DNA of 64,000 bases from Halobellus limi (GTDB lineage: Archaea > Halobacteriota > Halobacteria > Halobacteriales > Haloferacaceae). Shown here in pieces: positions 35,393-44,345 of this stretch. A model generated the notes under the pieces. That model saw only the letters and a list, made by a program, of their open reading frames with translations, was not told where the DNA came from and made no database searches. A program made the translations under genes and the position numbers. Position 1 is the first letter of the stretch, and every line of letters starts with the position of its first letter. The stretch lies in assembly GCF_004799685.1 (NCBI RefSeq), contig NZ_CP031314.1, positions 1 to 64,000 of the forward strand, given 5' to 3'.

Positions 35393-36179
35393 ATGAGCGA
35401 CCGCGGTGATCGGATCGAGCCGTTCTCTCCCCGTCGGCAAGGGACGGTCGATTACATGAGAACCGCAGGCCGGCGGAGCAACGTCCACGGCCTGATAGAG
35501 GTCGACGTGACCGAGGCGCGTCGACGATACCATCGAAGCGGGGAGGGGAGAATCCCTCTCGTTCACCGCCTTTCTCGTCTTCTGTCTCGCGCAGGCGCTC
35601 GACGACCATCCCCACGTCAACGCGTATCGAGACTGGCGGGGGCGCGTCCACGTGTTCGAGGACGTCGACGTGAACGTCCTCGTCGAGACGACGGTCGATG
35701 GCGAGCGAATGGGCGTCCCCCACGTCGTCAGGACGGCGAACGAACGGTCCGTCCGGTCGATCCACGAGGAAATCCGGGCCGCACAGGAATCCCAGGACCC
35801 GACAGAACTCTCGCGGTGGGGCGAAGTGGCACTGCGACTCCCGGGATTTCTCCGGCGACTCGTCTGGCGGCTCCCCCAGTGGTTTCCCCGGCGCTGGAAG
35901 GACCTGGCGGGGACCGTCACCGTCACCTCCGTGGGGATGTTCGGCGAGGGTGGGGGGTGGGCGGTCAGTCCCACGAACTACACGCTACAGTTGACCGTCG
36001 GTGGCATCAGCCAGAAACCGAGAGTGGTCGACGGCGAGATCGCGACCCGCGAGTTGCTGGACCTCACGGTGACGTTCGACCACGACGTCGTCGACGGCGC
36101 ACCGGCAACGCGCTTCACGCAGCGACTCGGCGAACTCATCGAGGACGCCAGTGGGCTCGAACCACCGGCCGATGAGTGA
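35393..36179 (+). pseudogene. 2-oxoacid dehydrogenase E2-type acyltransferase domain, frameshifted
   Basis: Frame 1 starts MSDRGDRIEPFSPRRQGTVD and runs through VHGLIEVDVTEARR. Near 35540-35550 (a GGGGAGGGGAG tract) the frame shifts by one; frame 2 goes on with ESLSFTAFLVFCLAQALDDH, TVTVTSVGMFGEGGGWAV and the catalytic motif FDHDVVDGAPATRF (His and Asp of E2 acyltransferases). The full product would be about 260 residues: a lipoyl-free catalytic domain, as in other small haloarchaeal E2 homologues. The G-rich tract makes an indel (or a sequencing error) likely. An internal ATG at 35652 leaves only the second half. Confidence 0.75.
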
Positions 36180-36209
36180 TAGTGCCGGCGCTCCACTCTC
36201 GGCCAGGCG

Positions 36210-36920
36210 TTACCCCAGCAACCCGTGAGCGATTCCCGGCGCGAGGAGCCGTCCACGACGCTTCCGGAGCCACCCGTAGACGAGGCCGCCGGCGAACGCC
36301 GCCGCGAACAGGTACCACGCGGTGAACGGGTAGTACCCGACGTGTGCGACCGAGAACGCACCGGCCTGAACGACGACCGCAGGCCACTCACCATATCTGT
36401 CCGCGAGTTCGGTCTGGAGGAAGCCACGGAACAGCGTCTCCTCCTGGAAGGACGCCACTGCGAACCCGAACACGAGCAGGAGAAGCGTCCCGGCTAGCGA
36501 GGGAGCTTCCGCGACCGGTGCGTTCGGCGGCCGTGGCCCCAGCAGCGACTGGAACCCGATGGCGATCCCTGCTGTCACGACGAGTGCGAGGACGAACCCG
36601 GCGAGACCCCACGCGATGTCTCGGAACAGGTGCTCGCGGTCGACCCACCAGGAGACGATGTCGACGCCGACCCAGCGGATGAACCCGAGGTAGACCAGTC
36701 CGACCGAGCCGACGAGGATCGTCACGAGCACCAGTCCGCCGTACTGGAGCGGGTCGGCGGGCGTCGGCTGCGTCCAGAGTGGACCCCAGAGGAGCGCACG
36801 CATCACGACGAACCCGAGGAGGATGATTCCGCCGCGTCGGAGTTGCGTCTGGGTGAACGAGTGGTCGATGGACGAGTCGGTTCGTGTCTGTGCGTCGTCG
36901 AGGACTGTTTCAGTGGTCAT
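36210..36920 (-). CDS. CPBP membrane protease, C-terminally short form
   Basis: A 236-residue member: FQEETLFRGFLQ (Glu160, Glu161, Arg165), FSVAHVGYYP (His193) and APGIAHGLLG (His232) at the very end. It is a close paralogue of the gene at 25853, with the same missing last helix and Asn. Its ATG overlaps the stop of the ABC-ATPase remnant (ATGA). The transcript probably starts at the promoter before the CPBP gene at 37144. Confidence 0.88.
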   Translation of the reverse strand: MTTETVLDDAQTRTDSSIDHSFTQTQLRRGGIILLGFVVMRALLWGPLWTQPTPADPLQYGGLVLVTILVGSVGLVYLGFIRWVGVDIVSWWVDREHLFRDIAWGLAGFVLALVVTAGIAIGFQSLLGPRPPNAPVAEAPSLAGTLLLLVFGFAVASFQEETLFRGFLQTELADRYGEWPAVVVQAGAFSVAHVGYYPFTAWYLFAAAFAGGLVYGWLRKRRGRLLAPGIAHGLLG

Positions 36921-37141
36921 CGGTTGTGTCGAGCGGTTAGTTGGGGGCAGACGGCTGACGGTCCAGCACCCGGTTGCGAGTGGTAATCGAGAAGGACGAC
37001 GTTTGTCGTCGACTTCCCCGCACCGCTGGGACCGAGGAAGCCGAACACCTCGCCCGGCTCGACGGGCAGCGAGAGGTCGTTGCTGGCGGAGACGTCCTGG
37101 CCGTAGCCTTTCGTCAGCCCCTCCGTCTGGATTGTTGCCAC
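36917..37141 (-). pseudogene. ABC transporter ATPase remnant (N-terminal fragment)
   Basis: A GTG at 37141 opens a 74-residue frame: MATIQTEGLTKGYGQDVSAS, then EVFGFLGPSGAGKSTT (Walker A) and LLDYHSQPGAGP, after which the sequence becomes unrelated. It is the same N-terminus type as the ATPase at 18953 (IQTTGLTKRYGKDV, DYVRPSAGS). The signature, Walker B and H-loop are gone. It sits between two CPBP genes with 2 bases to the upstream one and a 4-base overlap to the downstream one, so an exporter gene was probably lost from this operon. Confidence 0.8.
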
Positions 37142-37143
37142 GG

Positions 37144-38025
37144 TCAGTCACCTCCCGGTGCGGGGGAGATTCCAGCAATATGCCCACGAACCCGGTCGCG
37201 ATAGAGGGCTGTCCCGACCACACCGACGATGATCAGCGCGATCAGCCAGGTCAGGATGGCGTGGGGGACGTTGATCGTGACGAGCGTCGACGGGAGCAAG
37301 ACGCCGTCGGGCGCGACGATCGAGAGGTCGATCGGGAGCCGTCCCTGCGTGGCGTTGTCGGCCCCGTGCATCACCATCGCGAGCCACGCGCTCCCGCCCG
37401 AGCCGTTGAACACCCACGCCAGCAACACCGAAAATCCGATGATACCGACGAAGTACGACTCGACCATCAGCGGTCCCCAGTCGGCGCGGAAGCCCCCGGG
37501 CAGGAACTGTGGCAGGTGCCAGAGGCCCCAGAAGACGCCGACGACGATGGCGGCCCGGAAGGCGCCGTAGCGTTCCTGCAATTCGGGCTGGGCGAACCCG
37601 CGCCAGCCGAACTCCTCCTGTCCGCCGCCGAGCAGCGTCCCGATGACGATGCCGAAGACGATGGTCGTCGGGCTGACCTCAAACGCCGACCAGTCGATGG
37701 GGCCACCGATCGCCCACGAGACGACACCGGCCGCGTAGACGATGAGGAACGGGACGGCGATAGCTGCCACGTACCACCTCCAGTGGACGCGGACTTTCGC
37801 GACGCTCCTGAACCAGCCGCGGACGCTCTCGTCGCTGGCCCAGACGACGATTGCGGCTGCGACCGACGGTGCGAGCGCGCTCAGGAAGCCGGCGAAGAAC
37901 CAGCTCGTCCACGACGGCTGGGTCATCCCGACAACGTCGGGAACCGCTTCGACGCCCCACGCCAGAGCATATGCGAGGAGGAAAAACGAGGTGAGACGCC
38001 GCCTTTCCACGACTTCTCTGATCAT
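37144..38025 (-). CDS. CPBP intramembrane metalloprotease
   Basis: A 293-residue member: GGGQEEFGWRGFAQP (Glu137, Glu138, Arg142), WGLWHLPQF (His170) and VMHGADN (His220, Asn224). The ATG at 38025 is preferred over an upstream one at 38055. Copy 6 of the repeat and an AT-rich TATA (38059-38067, minus strand) sit about 35-60 bases upstream. It leads an operon with the ABC remnant and the CPBP gene at 36210. Confidence 0.9.
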   Translation of the reverse strand: MIREVVERRRLTSFFLLAYALAWGVEAVPDVVGMTQPSWTSWFFAGFLSALAPSVAAAIVVWASDESVRGWFRSVAKVRVHWRWYVAAIAVPFLIVYAAGVVSWAIGGPIDWSAFEVSPTTIVFGIVIGTLLGGGQEEFGWRGFAQPELQERYGAFRAAIVVGVFWGLWHLPQFLPGGFRADWGPLMVESYFVGIIGFSVLLAWVFNGSGGSAWLAMVMHGADNATQGRLPIDLSIVAPDGVLLPSTLVTINVPHAILTWLIALIIVGVVGTALYRDRVRGHIAGISPAPGGD

Positions 38026-38067
38026 ATCCGACGGTACACCACCCGAGAGTGTCAATACAGATTATTA

Positions 38068-38084
38068 TTCTCGTCCGCTGAGAA
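38068..38084. promoter_or_regulatory. 17-bp inverted repeat, copy 6 (TTCTC-N7-GAGAA)
   Basis: TTCTCGTCCGCTGAGAA, a perfect match of both arms, directly adjoining the ATAATAAT-type TATA of the CPBP gene at 37144. Confidence 0.75.
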
Positions 38085-38175
38085 TCTATCTGCCCGCTGG
38101 GAGGCCACACCGAGGGAGCGTGGGACGGTCGCCGGGGGCTCAACTCCGTCCTCGACGTCACCCATTGCAGTCCCG

Positions 38176-39045
38176 TCAGAGCAGGGCGACCTGTACGACC
38201 GAGAGCAACAACAGTGGGACGTGGAACGAGGCGTGAGACACCATCGCAGCCTCGAGACTGTACCGCCAGTAGAGCCAGCCAAAGAGGACGCCGGCGACCG
38301 CGTTCAGCAGAACCGTCCGGGCGACCAGTGCCGGTGTGAGGGCGACTGCCTGGGCGAGTGCCGGGAGGTGACCCAGGCCGAACAGGACGGCGGCGACGAC
38401 GATCGCTGCCCAGACGACAGTCGGTCGCGGGCCGTCCGCACGGCGGCCGGTGACGCGCCAGCCGGCGAAGACGAGGACCGACATCAGTCCGAACCGGAGC
38501 ATGAGTTCCTCGGTGATTCCGCCGTAGAGAAATCGGACGGGCGCGTACCCGAGGACGGTCAGTATCGTCGGTCTCGTCGCTCCGATCGCCGACTGTGGCA
38601 GGTCCTGAGCAACGAACGGCATCAACGCAGCGTCGAGGACGACGATCAGGATACCCCCGATAATACCGACCCCGACAGCGAGTCCGACCTCTTGCCGGAG
38701 GTGCTGCCAGATGCTGTCGTCGGTGCCAGTCCCCTCGATCGCGTACGAGCGCAGTCCGACCCGCGGTGCTGCGTAGGCGCCGAGCAGACACGCGATGCCA
38801 AGGAGCAAGAGTGGGTTGACAGCCGAGACGACGGCGAGCAACGGGAGTGACAGGCCGGTCGGGACGGCACTCGGCGGTGTCGTGACGTAGATGTAGCCGA
38901 CGAGCGCCACGATTCCAGGCAGGCCAAGCAGCAGGGCCATACCGAACCGACGGCCGAACGAGGGGGTGGTTGTAGTCGGGGACATGGGGTCGCCGACTTC
39001 CCGCGTCGAGAAAGCAGTTGGGCCACCGCCGTCCTCTCCAGTCAT
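38176..39045 (-). CDS. CPBP-family protein with HxxxH motif
   Basis: A 289-residue member of a diverged branch: GITEELMLRFG (Glu179, Glu180, Arg184), FGLGHLPAL (His226) and MVSHASFH (His271 and His275 in place of the usual His-x3-Asn). The start at 39045 overlaps the stop of the CPBP gene upstream (ATGA). An ATG at 38985 is the alternative; the first 20 residues are polar. Two tandem CPBP genes translated together suggest joint work or a simple tandem array. Confidence 0.85.
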   Translation of the reverse strand: MTGEDGGGPTAFSTREVGDPMSPTTTTPSFGRRFGMALLLGLPGIVALVGYIYVTTPPSAVPTGLSLPLLAVVSAVNPLLLLGIACLLGAYAAPRVGLRSYAIEGTGTDDSIWQHLRQEVGLAVGVGIIGGILIVVLDAALMPFVAQDLPQSAIGATRPTILTVLGYAPVRFLYGGITEELMLRFGLMSVLVFAGWRVTGRRADGPRPTVVWAAIVVAAVLFGLGHLPALAQAVALTPALVARTVLLNAVAGVLFGWLYWRYSLEAAMVSHASFHVPLLLLSVVQVALL

Positions 39046-39926
39046 TGGACCCCCGAACTGTGACCGGGAGTCTGCGTCGTTGCTGTATCGGTCCCGGTCT
39101 CGTACCCGAACTGACCGCGAGTGGCGATGAACAGCACGGCGACAATCCCCCAGACAGCGACTGTCGTGACGACGAGGATCGTCGTGGAGTCGCCGGCGCT
39201 GATGAAGTCGAGTGGGAGCGGGACGAGCGTACTGTTGGCCGTGTTGAACCCGGTGTGTGCGAGGATTGCGAGCAGCACGCTCCCGGTCTCGTTGTAGATC
39301 CACGTCAGGATGAACGCGATCCCGACGATGTTCAGGATGCGAACCCCGATCGACGGCGCTATGTCGACGAACTCAGCGAGTCCGTGGAACGTCGTGGGAC
39401 CGGTCGCCAGCAGCGGGAGGTGCCAGAGCGCCCAGACCACGCCGAGAATGAGGGTCGCAGACACCGGTGCGTATCGCTCCTGGAGTTTCGGGAGTGCGAG
39501 CCCTCGCCAGCCAGGTTCTTCGTTGCCGCCGCCGACGAGTGCGATGCTGACGAAGGAAACGATCACGAGCGAGACGCGATCAGAGAGGAGTCCGGGATCG
39601 ACGGACGTGCCGACGAGTTCGAGGCCCACGCTGGTCAGTGCGATGAGTACGAGCGGGATGGTGAGCGCGGCGACGTACCACCGCGGCGCGACGCGCCAGT
39701 CGACGATCTGGCGTGCCCACGCCCGGACTGAGTCGCTTCCCACCCACACGACGACGAGGGCCGCGAGCGCCGGGCCGTAGCCCCCGACGATGAATCCGAG
39801 CGTCCGTATCGGCTCGGCCAGTCCGAGGACCGGACCGAGCCACGCCAGCCAGGAGATGGCGTAGGCGAGCGCGAAGAACGTCGCGACGGGATGGGCGTCG
39901 ACGAGTTCGCGAAACTGCTGTCTCAT
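39042..39926 (-). CDS. CPBP intramembrane metalloprotease
   Basis: A 294-residue member: GGNEEPGWRGLALP (Glu136, Glu137, Arg141), WALWHLPLL (His169) and LAHTGFN (His224, Asn228). It follows the beta-lactamase-fold gene at 39981 by 54 bases and overlaps the next CPBP gene by 4 bases, so the four genes from 42613 to 38176 probably form one operon. Confidence 0.9.
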   Translation of the reverse strand: MRQQFRELVDAHPVATFFALAYAISWLAWLGPVLGLAEPIRTLGFIVGGYGPALAALVVVWVGSDSVRAWARQIVDWRVAPRWYVAALTIPLVLIALTSVGLELVGTSVDPGLLSDRVSLVIVSFVSIALVGGGNEEPGWRGLALPKLQERYAPVSATLILGVVWALWHLPLLATGPTTFHGLAEFVDIAPSIGVRILNIVGIAFILTWIYNETGSVLLAILAHTGFNTANSTLVPLPLDFISAGDSTTILVVTTVAVWGIVAVLFIATRGQFGYETGTDTATTQTPGHSSGVQ

Positions 39927-39980
39927 GGTTCGATACTCCCTCGGTCGATTGCTGGTGTTGAAATCATGTATCTCGAGTCT

Positions 39981-41957
39981 TTACAGTGGTAGAATCCCGA
40001 GCAGGGACAGTTGCCAGGCGAACAGGAGTGCGAGCGCCGTCACCACAGAAAAGTGGAGCCGGGCCCAGCGAGTCCAGAAGCCGTCGCGCCACGCGAACCC
40101 GGTCGCGACGACGGCACCGACCGTCCCAGCGAGGGCGATCCATCTGAGGACCTTGCCGGTCTGGAGTGCGAACGACGGCGAGGCGGCTTCGGCGTCGAAG
40201 TTGATCCAGGCCAGCAGGAAGATGACCAGCACTGCCAGCCAGAGCAGACTCACCACGCCGAGCAGCCAGCGGGCCGCCCGCTCGCGGCCGGTCGGGAGGT
40301 CACCGCCTCGCCATCGTCGCCACACCGGACCACCGACCCAGAGCAACAGGACGGAGAGGAAGGCCACAACGCCCCCGCCGAGGACAGCCTGGAGCACCGT
40401 GAGACTCTCGTACCACGGGACGCGTTCGTAGGTGGCGGGCCCGAAGGCGTGTCGGAACATGTGGGTCGCGCGGCCATCCTCGTCGAACCGGAAGACCAGC
40501 GTGTCGCTCCCGCCGACCTCCTCATACACCCCTTGACGGCGTTCGACCCATCTGCGAGTGGGTTCGCCGAGGCGACTGGTGGTCAGGTACCCCTCTTCGG
40601 TGGCTCCGACGGTGTAGGTCCGTGTCATCACGCCGAGAACGCGCTCCCAGGAGGACGCAGACACTGTCAGCGAGCGGTAGTCACCCGTCAGGTCGCGCGC
40701 TCGCTCCGCGGCACCGTCCGGTGGTTCCACAACTGGCGTATCCGACCGCGGGTAATACCGGTCCGTGAACGCCTGGAGGAGTTCGAACCGGGCGGGACCG
40801 CCGCCGGGACTGTTGTAGACAACGAACAGGCCGGTGTCGCGCTCGGGGTAGAGCGCTAGCAGGCTCTTGAAGCGGGGCGTGTCGCCCCAGTGGCCGACGA
40901 TCGTCTCGTCGTTGCGGTCCATCTCTATGAAGCCGTAGGCCATCCCGTTTAGTTCCGGGACCGCTTCGGACTTCGTGAACTGTCGCTGGTGCATCTCACG
41001 GACCGTCTCGGCCTCGAGAATGCGTTCCGAGCCGTATTCGCCCTCGTTCAGGTGGGCGAGCATGAACTGCCCCATGTCAATGGGGGTCGTGCGGAGCGAC
41101 CCACCCTCGGGCGGCAGTGTCCAGATCACGGGGTCGTGAGCCTGGTACTCGCCGTTCTGGTGCGTGTATCCGATGGCGCGGCGAGGCTCCAGTCGGGCGG
41201 GAAGCGGTTGGGCGTAGGTCGTGTCGGCCATCCCGAGGGGCGTGAAGATGCGCTCGTCGACCAGTTCGGTGAAATTCGCGTTGGACTGCTCGGCGAGCAC
41301 GTGTCCGGCCAGGGCCGTCCCGTAGTTCGAGTACGCGACGAACTGGCCCGGCGGCCTGACGCGTGCCGGCCGGTGCGCGGCGAGAATCTCATCCATCGGC
41401 CGTATCTCGTCGGGGTCGTCCGTGACCATCCCCCTGAAGATGTCCTCGAAGCCCGCCGAGTGGGTGGCGAGGTGATTCAACGTAATCGGCTCGTCGTCGG
41501 TGTCCGGGACCGTGACTGCCGAGTCGGTCAGGTACTCGTTCACGTCGCGGTCGCGTTCGAGCCGTCCGTCCTCGACGCCCTGCATCACGGCCGTCCACGT
41601 GACGAGTTTGCCGGTCGAGCCGACGCTGAACACCGTCTCGTTGGCGTCGACGGGTCGCTGAGAATCGAGAGCTGCGTACCCGTACCCCTTCGCGAGAACC
41701 ACCTCGCCGTCGCTGACGATGACGACGGCCGCGCCCGGGACGTTGTACTCCTCCAGTTGGTGGGCCATCGTCTCGTCGAGCCACGCCCCGGTCTCCGTCT
41801 GGTTCGTCAGGGCGACCTGCTCGGTCGGTGTGGATACGTGGGCTGGCGGCGTCGCAGTCGAGTCGGGAACCGGAGTGGCTGTCGCGACGAGCGGCGCGCT
41901 CAGGAGTGTGACGACGAGTGCGACCGCGCCGAGGAGACGTATTCGTCGCTCGAACAT
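39981..41957 (-). CDS. Membrane serine hydrolase (beta-lactamase/class C type)
   Basis: A 658-residue protein. The signal or anchor (about 5-28) leads to a serine hydrolase domain: GSTGKLVTW (Ser114, Lys117, the SxxK motif), AYSNYGT (Tyr209, Asn211, the YxN motif) and GHWGD (His356-Trp-Gly358, in place of KTG). A beta-rich region follows, then four membrane helices (about 520-658). Relatives cleave D-Ala peptides, esters or beta-lactams; haloarchaea lack murein, so the target is probably another surface polymer or a lipid. It lies 5 bases after the DUF998 gene. Confidence 0.88.
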   Translation of the reverse strand: MFERRIRLLGAVALVVTLLSAPLVATATPVPDSTATPPAHVSTPTEQVALTNQTETGAWLDETMAHQLEEYNVPGAAVVIVSDGEVVLAKGYGYAALDSQRPVDANETVFSVGSTGKLVTWTAVMQGVEDGRLERDRDVNEYLTDSAVTVPDTDDEPITLNHLATHSAGFEDIFRGMVTDDPDEIRPMDEILAAHRPARVRPPGQFVAYSNYGTALAGHVLAEQSNANFTELVDERIFTPLGMADTTYAQPLPARLEPRRAIGYTHQNGEYQAHDPVIWTLPPEGGSLRTTPIDMGQFMLAHLNEGEYGSERILEAETVREMHQRQFTKSEAVPELNGMAYGFIEMDRNDETIVGHWGDTPRFKSLLALYPERDTGLFVVYNSPGGGPARFELLQAFTDRYYPRSDTPVVEPPDGAAERARDLTGDYRSLTVSASSWERVLGVMTRTYTVGATEEGYLTTSRLGEPTRRWVERRQGVYEEVGGSDTLVFRFDEDGRATHMFRHAFGPATYERVPWYESLTVLQAVLGGGVVAFLSVLLLWVGGPVWRRWRGGDLPTGRERAARWLLGVVSLLWLAVLVIFLLAWINFDAEAASPSFALQTGKVLRWIALAGTVGAVVATGFAWRDGFWTRWARLHFSVVTALALLFAWQLSLLGILPL

Positions 41958-41962
41958 TCGAC

Positions 41963-42613
41963 CTACCGAGTGGAGACAGTCGCCTGCTCGCGCTCCCCGA
42001 GCAGGTAGCCGCCGAAGGCGACCAGCCAGAGCATCACGGGGTAGACGATCATCCGCTCGGTGCCGCCGTGCCCGATGGGGCCGAACGCGGCGGTGTTCCC
42101 ACCGTCACCGAGCGCCATCAACACGACGAAGACGAGTCCGAGCACGCCAGCCAGGACGGCCAGTGCCCGCATGACGCCGCCGAGGCGAGTCGCGCTCCCG
42201 ATGGCCTGCACGTTGAAGAAGACGAACGCGAGCAGTGCCGACAGGCCGTGGAGGCCGCCGGTGTCCAGCGGGAAGAGGCCGGCGCCGATCGCACCGACGC
42301 CCGCCAGCGCGAAGACCGCGAGGAGCCAGCGCTTCCCGTGGCTGCGGTAGAAGAAGTATCCACCTGCCAGATTCAGCACGCCGACCAAGATCAGCGAGGC
42401 GTTGAACAGGAGTGCCGTCTCGGGAAACACTCCGAGGTCACTGATGGCACCCCCACGGAAATCATAGCCGGGGACCATCGCCGCCGCGAGCATGATCACT
42501 GTCATGAACTGTGCAGCGAGTGCGAAGAAGCAGATACCCGCCAGTGTTCGGGGCGCGACCGCCACCCCCCGAATCGAGATTACTGGCTCAGCTGTAGATT
42601 CGAGTTGGCTCAT
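41963..42613 (-). CDS. DUF998 family membrane protein
   Basis: A 216-residue protein with six segments. ISDLGVFPETALLFNASLI (about 59-77) matches the conserved start of DUF998, and GAIGAGLFPLDTG near 116-128 is the other family block. Function unknown. The first 70 residues recur in the chimera at 30579. It leads a probable four-gene operon (DUF998, serine hydrolase, CPBP, CPBP) and has copy 7 of the repeat upstream. Confidence 0.85.
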   Translation of the reverse strand: MSQLESTAEPVISIRGVAVAPRTLAGICFFALAAQFMTVIMLAAAMVPGYDFRGGAISDLGVFPETALLFNASLILVGVLNLAGGYFFYRSHGKRWLLAVFALAGVGAIGAGLFPLDTGGLHGLSALLAFVFFNVQAIGSATRLGGVMRALAVLAGVLGLVFVVLMALGDGGNTAAFGPIGHGGTERMIVYPVMLWLVAFGGYLLGEREQATVSTR

Positions 42614-42667
42614 GTATTGTTCACCGTACTACTGTTGGCTAGATAATGATATAAATCGAGACGGCGC

Positions 42668-42684
42668 TTCCCGTTCGGTGAGAA
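42668..42684. promoter_or_regulatory. 17-bp inverted repeat, copy 7 (TTCCC-N7-GAGAA)
   Basis: Perfect arms, about 11 bases upstream of the TTTATATCA TATA box (42649-42657, minus strand) of the DUF998 gene. Confidence 0.75.
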
Positions 42685-42743
42685 CGAATCAGAGACGGCC
42701 CGAGAGAACGACTCGCTATCCGTTGGCTCGTCACTCTTGAGGG

Positions 42744-43211
42744 CTACGTACCCGTCTCACCTCGGCGAACAAGATCGAGAACTGTACTCGGATACGATCG
42801 ATGGAGCGCGGCGACGTGAACCAGCGCGAGGGCGGCGTTGATCGGGCCCCAGGGCCCGGACAGGACCAGTCCAGCCTGAAATACGGCACCAGCAGCGTGG
42901 CCTAGGAGGACAGCACGGCCACGCCAGCAGAGGGCGACTGCGAGGCCGACCTCGAAGACAGTTACCAGCGGTTGCAGAATCGCGAGATACGGGACGACGA
43001 GCGACTGCCAGAGGTCCGTGTAGGGGGCAACGAGCGCCTGATTCGCGAATTGCGGATAGATTTCGGGAGCGAGGACGCCAAGCAGGACGTGCGTGAGTGC
43101 GCCCAGCAGATACATCACCCCCAGCACGACGCGGAGAACGTCCCAGTGACGGTCGGCCCCAGACTTCGTCGAGCTTGCTGTGGTTTCGGGACCCGCCTCT
43201 TCAGTTTGCAT
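42744..43211 (-). CDS. Four-helix membrane protein, unknown function
   Basis: A 155-residue protein from the ATG at 43211. VLGVMYLLGALTHVLLGVLAPEIY begins the first helix; LAILQPLVTVFEVGLAVALCWR the second; GHAAGAVFQAGLVLSGPWGP the third. The paralogue at 61601 shares nearly all of these blocks. The layout recalls DoxX-like four-helix proteins, but I see no diagnostic motif. Repeat copy 8 is 52 bases upstream. Confidence 0.7.
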   Translation of the reverse strand: MQTEEAGPETTASSTKSGADRHWDVLRVVLGVMYLLGALTHVLLGVLAPEIYPQFANQALVAPYTDLWQSLVVPYLAILQPLVTVFEVGLAVALCWRGRAVLLGHAAGAVFQAGLVLSGPWGPINAALALVHVAALHRSYPSTVLDLVRRGETGT

Positions 43212-43262
43212 CTCGATTACACCCTCACGTTGGACGGCCGACACGATAGGCACGAAGGCCGG

Positions 43263-43279
43263 TTCTCACGAGACGGGAA
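43263..43279. promoter_or_regulatory. 17-bp inverted repeat, copy 8 (TTCTC-N7-GGGAA)
   Basis: Perfect arms. On the minus strand a GCCTATCGT box (about 43244-43252), roughly 11 bases closer to the gene, is the likely TATA for the gene at 42744. Confidence 0.7.
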
Positions 43280-43340
43280 CCTGCCAGCCCGGACCACACC
43301 TCTGGGACAACACAGACGATTGCCCGGAGCAGCACGCTGC

Positions 43341-44342
43341 TCATCGTCGTTCGGGCGTCGTGAGTTCGGTTGGAAACCGGAGGCGGCCGTCACGCCACCT
43401 GACCCAAAGAGCGACGAGCACGAGGCCGATACCGGCGGCGACGAGGCCAATGATGCCGGCTTCGGGGCCGAAGTTCCCGCCGGTGAGAACGGTCGGGCCC
43501 GACTGCTCGGTCGCGACGAGCGCGACACCGCCGTTCGTCCCGCTAACGGGGAAGCCGTAGACCGGCCCCTGGAAGAAGTTCCAGGTGATGTGGATGCCGA
43601 TTGGGATCGCCAGTTCACCGGTCAGGACATACCCACCCGCGAGCATGAGTACAGCGACGACGATGCCAGCCGTACTCGCCAGCGTCGCGTTCGGATTCCC
43701 GGCATGGGCGACGCCGAAAAAAAGCGAGGTTACGAGCACTGCGAGGCCGACCGCGGTTGCCCGTCCGACCTGCTCGGACCACGTGAGACCCTCCGCGAGG
43801 TTCGTGATGAGATACCCGCGAAAGAGGAGTTCCTCGTAGATACCCACGGCGACAAACGAGACGAACGCCCAGAGAAACCACGGCCAGAATGGGGATTCGG
43901 CGCGAGCGACGAAAACGAGATCTCGAATCGTGACCCAGCCGACCAGCAACTCGAAGAGGAAGATGCCCGTCATCAGAACGGCCCCGAGCGCGAGTCTGAA
44001 GCTGAGGTCGATCCACCACTGGCGGTCGAGGTGGAAGCCGAAGTCCCGGAACTGCCGGCGGTCAAGGTATCGCCCGGCGACGTACACGCTTCCGACCATC
44101 ACCACCAGCTGCGAGGCGAGGAAGACGACGTTGAGGACGGCGATTAGTGCCCGGTCGGGTGACAGTCCCGGCGTGACGAGGACGAGCAGTGGTTCCGCTG
44201 ACGGACTCCGAATCAGGACGATGAGAATCTGCGCCAGGAGACCGAGGCTGACGAGCAGACCCAGCCACACGAGCAGTCGCCACGGGAGTCGGAGACGGTG
44301 CGTCCCGTCGTTCCAGAGGAGGTTCTTGAGGAGAGCGAGCAT
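43341..44342 (-). CDS. CPBP intramembrane metalloprotease
   Basis: A 333-residue member of a longer branch: YEELLFRGYLITNLAEGL (Glu170, Glu171, Arg175), FGVAHAGNPN (His213) and GIHITWNFFQG (His251, Asn255), with an extra C-terminal stretch of about 75 residues holding one more helix. The NPN after the second-motif His and the WNFFQG end are traits of bacterial CPBP immunity-like proteins. The gene begins 3 bases after the hydrolase at 44346, so they are cotranscribed from copy 9. Confidence 0.9.
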   Translation of the reverse strand: MLALLKNLLWNDGTHRLRLPWRLLVWLGLLVSLGLLAQILIVLIRSPSAEPLLVLVTPGLSPDRALIAVLNVVFLASQLVVMVGSVYVAGRYLDRRQFRDFGFHLDRQWWIDLSFRLALGAVLMTGIFLFELLVGWVTIRDLVFVARAESPFWPWFLWAFVSFVAVGIYEELLFRGYLITNLAEGLTWSEQVGRATAVGLAVLVTSLFFGVAHAGNPNATLASTAGIVVAVLMLAGGYVLTGELAIPIGIHITWNFFQGPVYGFPVSGTNGGVALVATEQSGPTVLTGGNFGPEAGIIGLVAAGIGLVLVALWVRWRDGRLRFPTELTTPERR

Positions 44343-44345
44343 CGT

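Noticed and set aside
36823-38850. A 675-codon open frame on the plus strand
   Set aside because: It runs antisense over the CPBP genes at 36210, 37144 and 38176. Its product is rich in Asp, Arg, Pro and Glu with no domain, which is what a GC-rich antisense frame gives.
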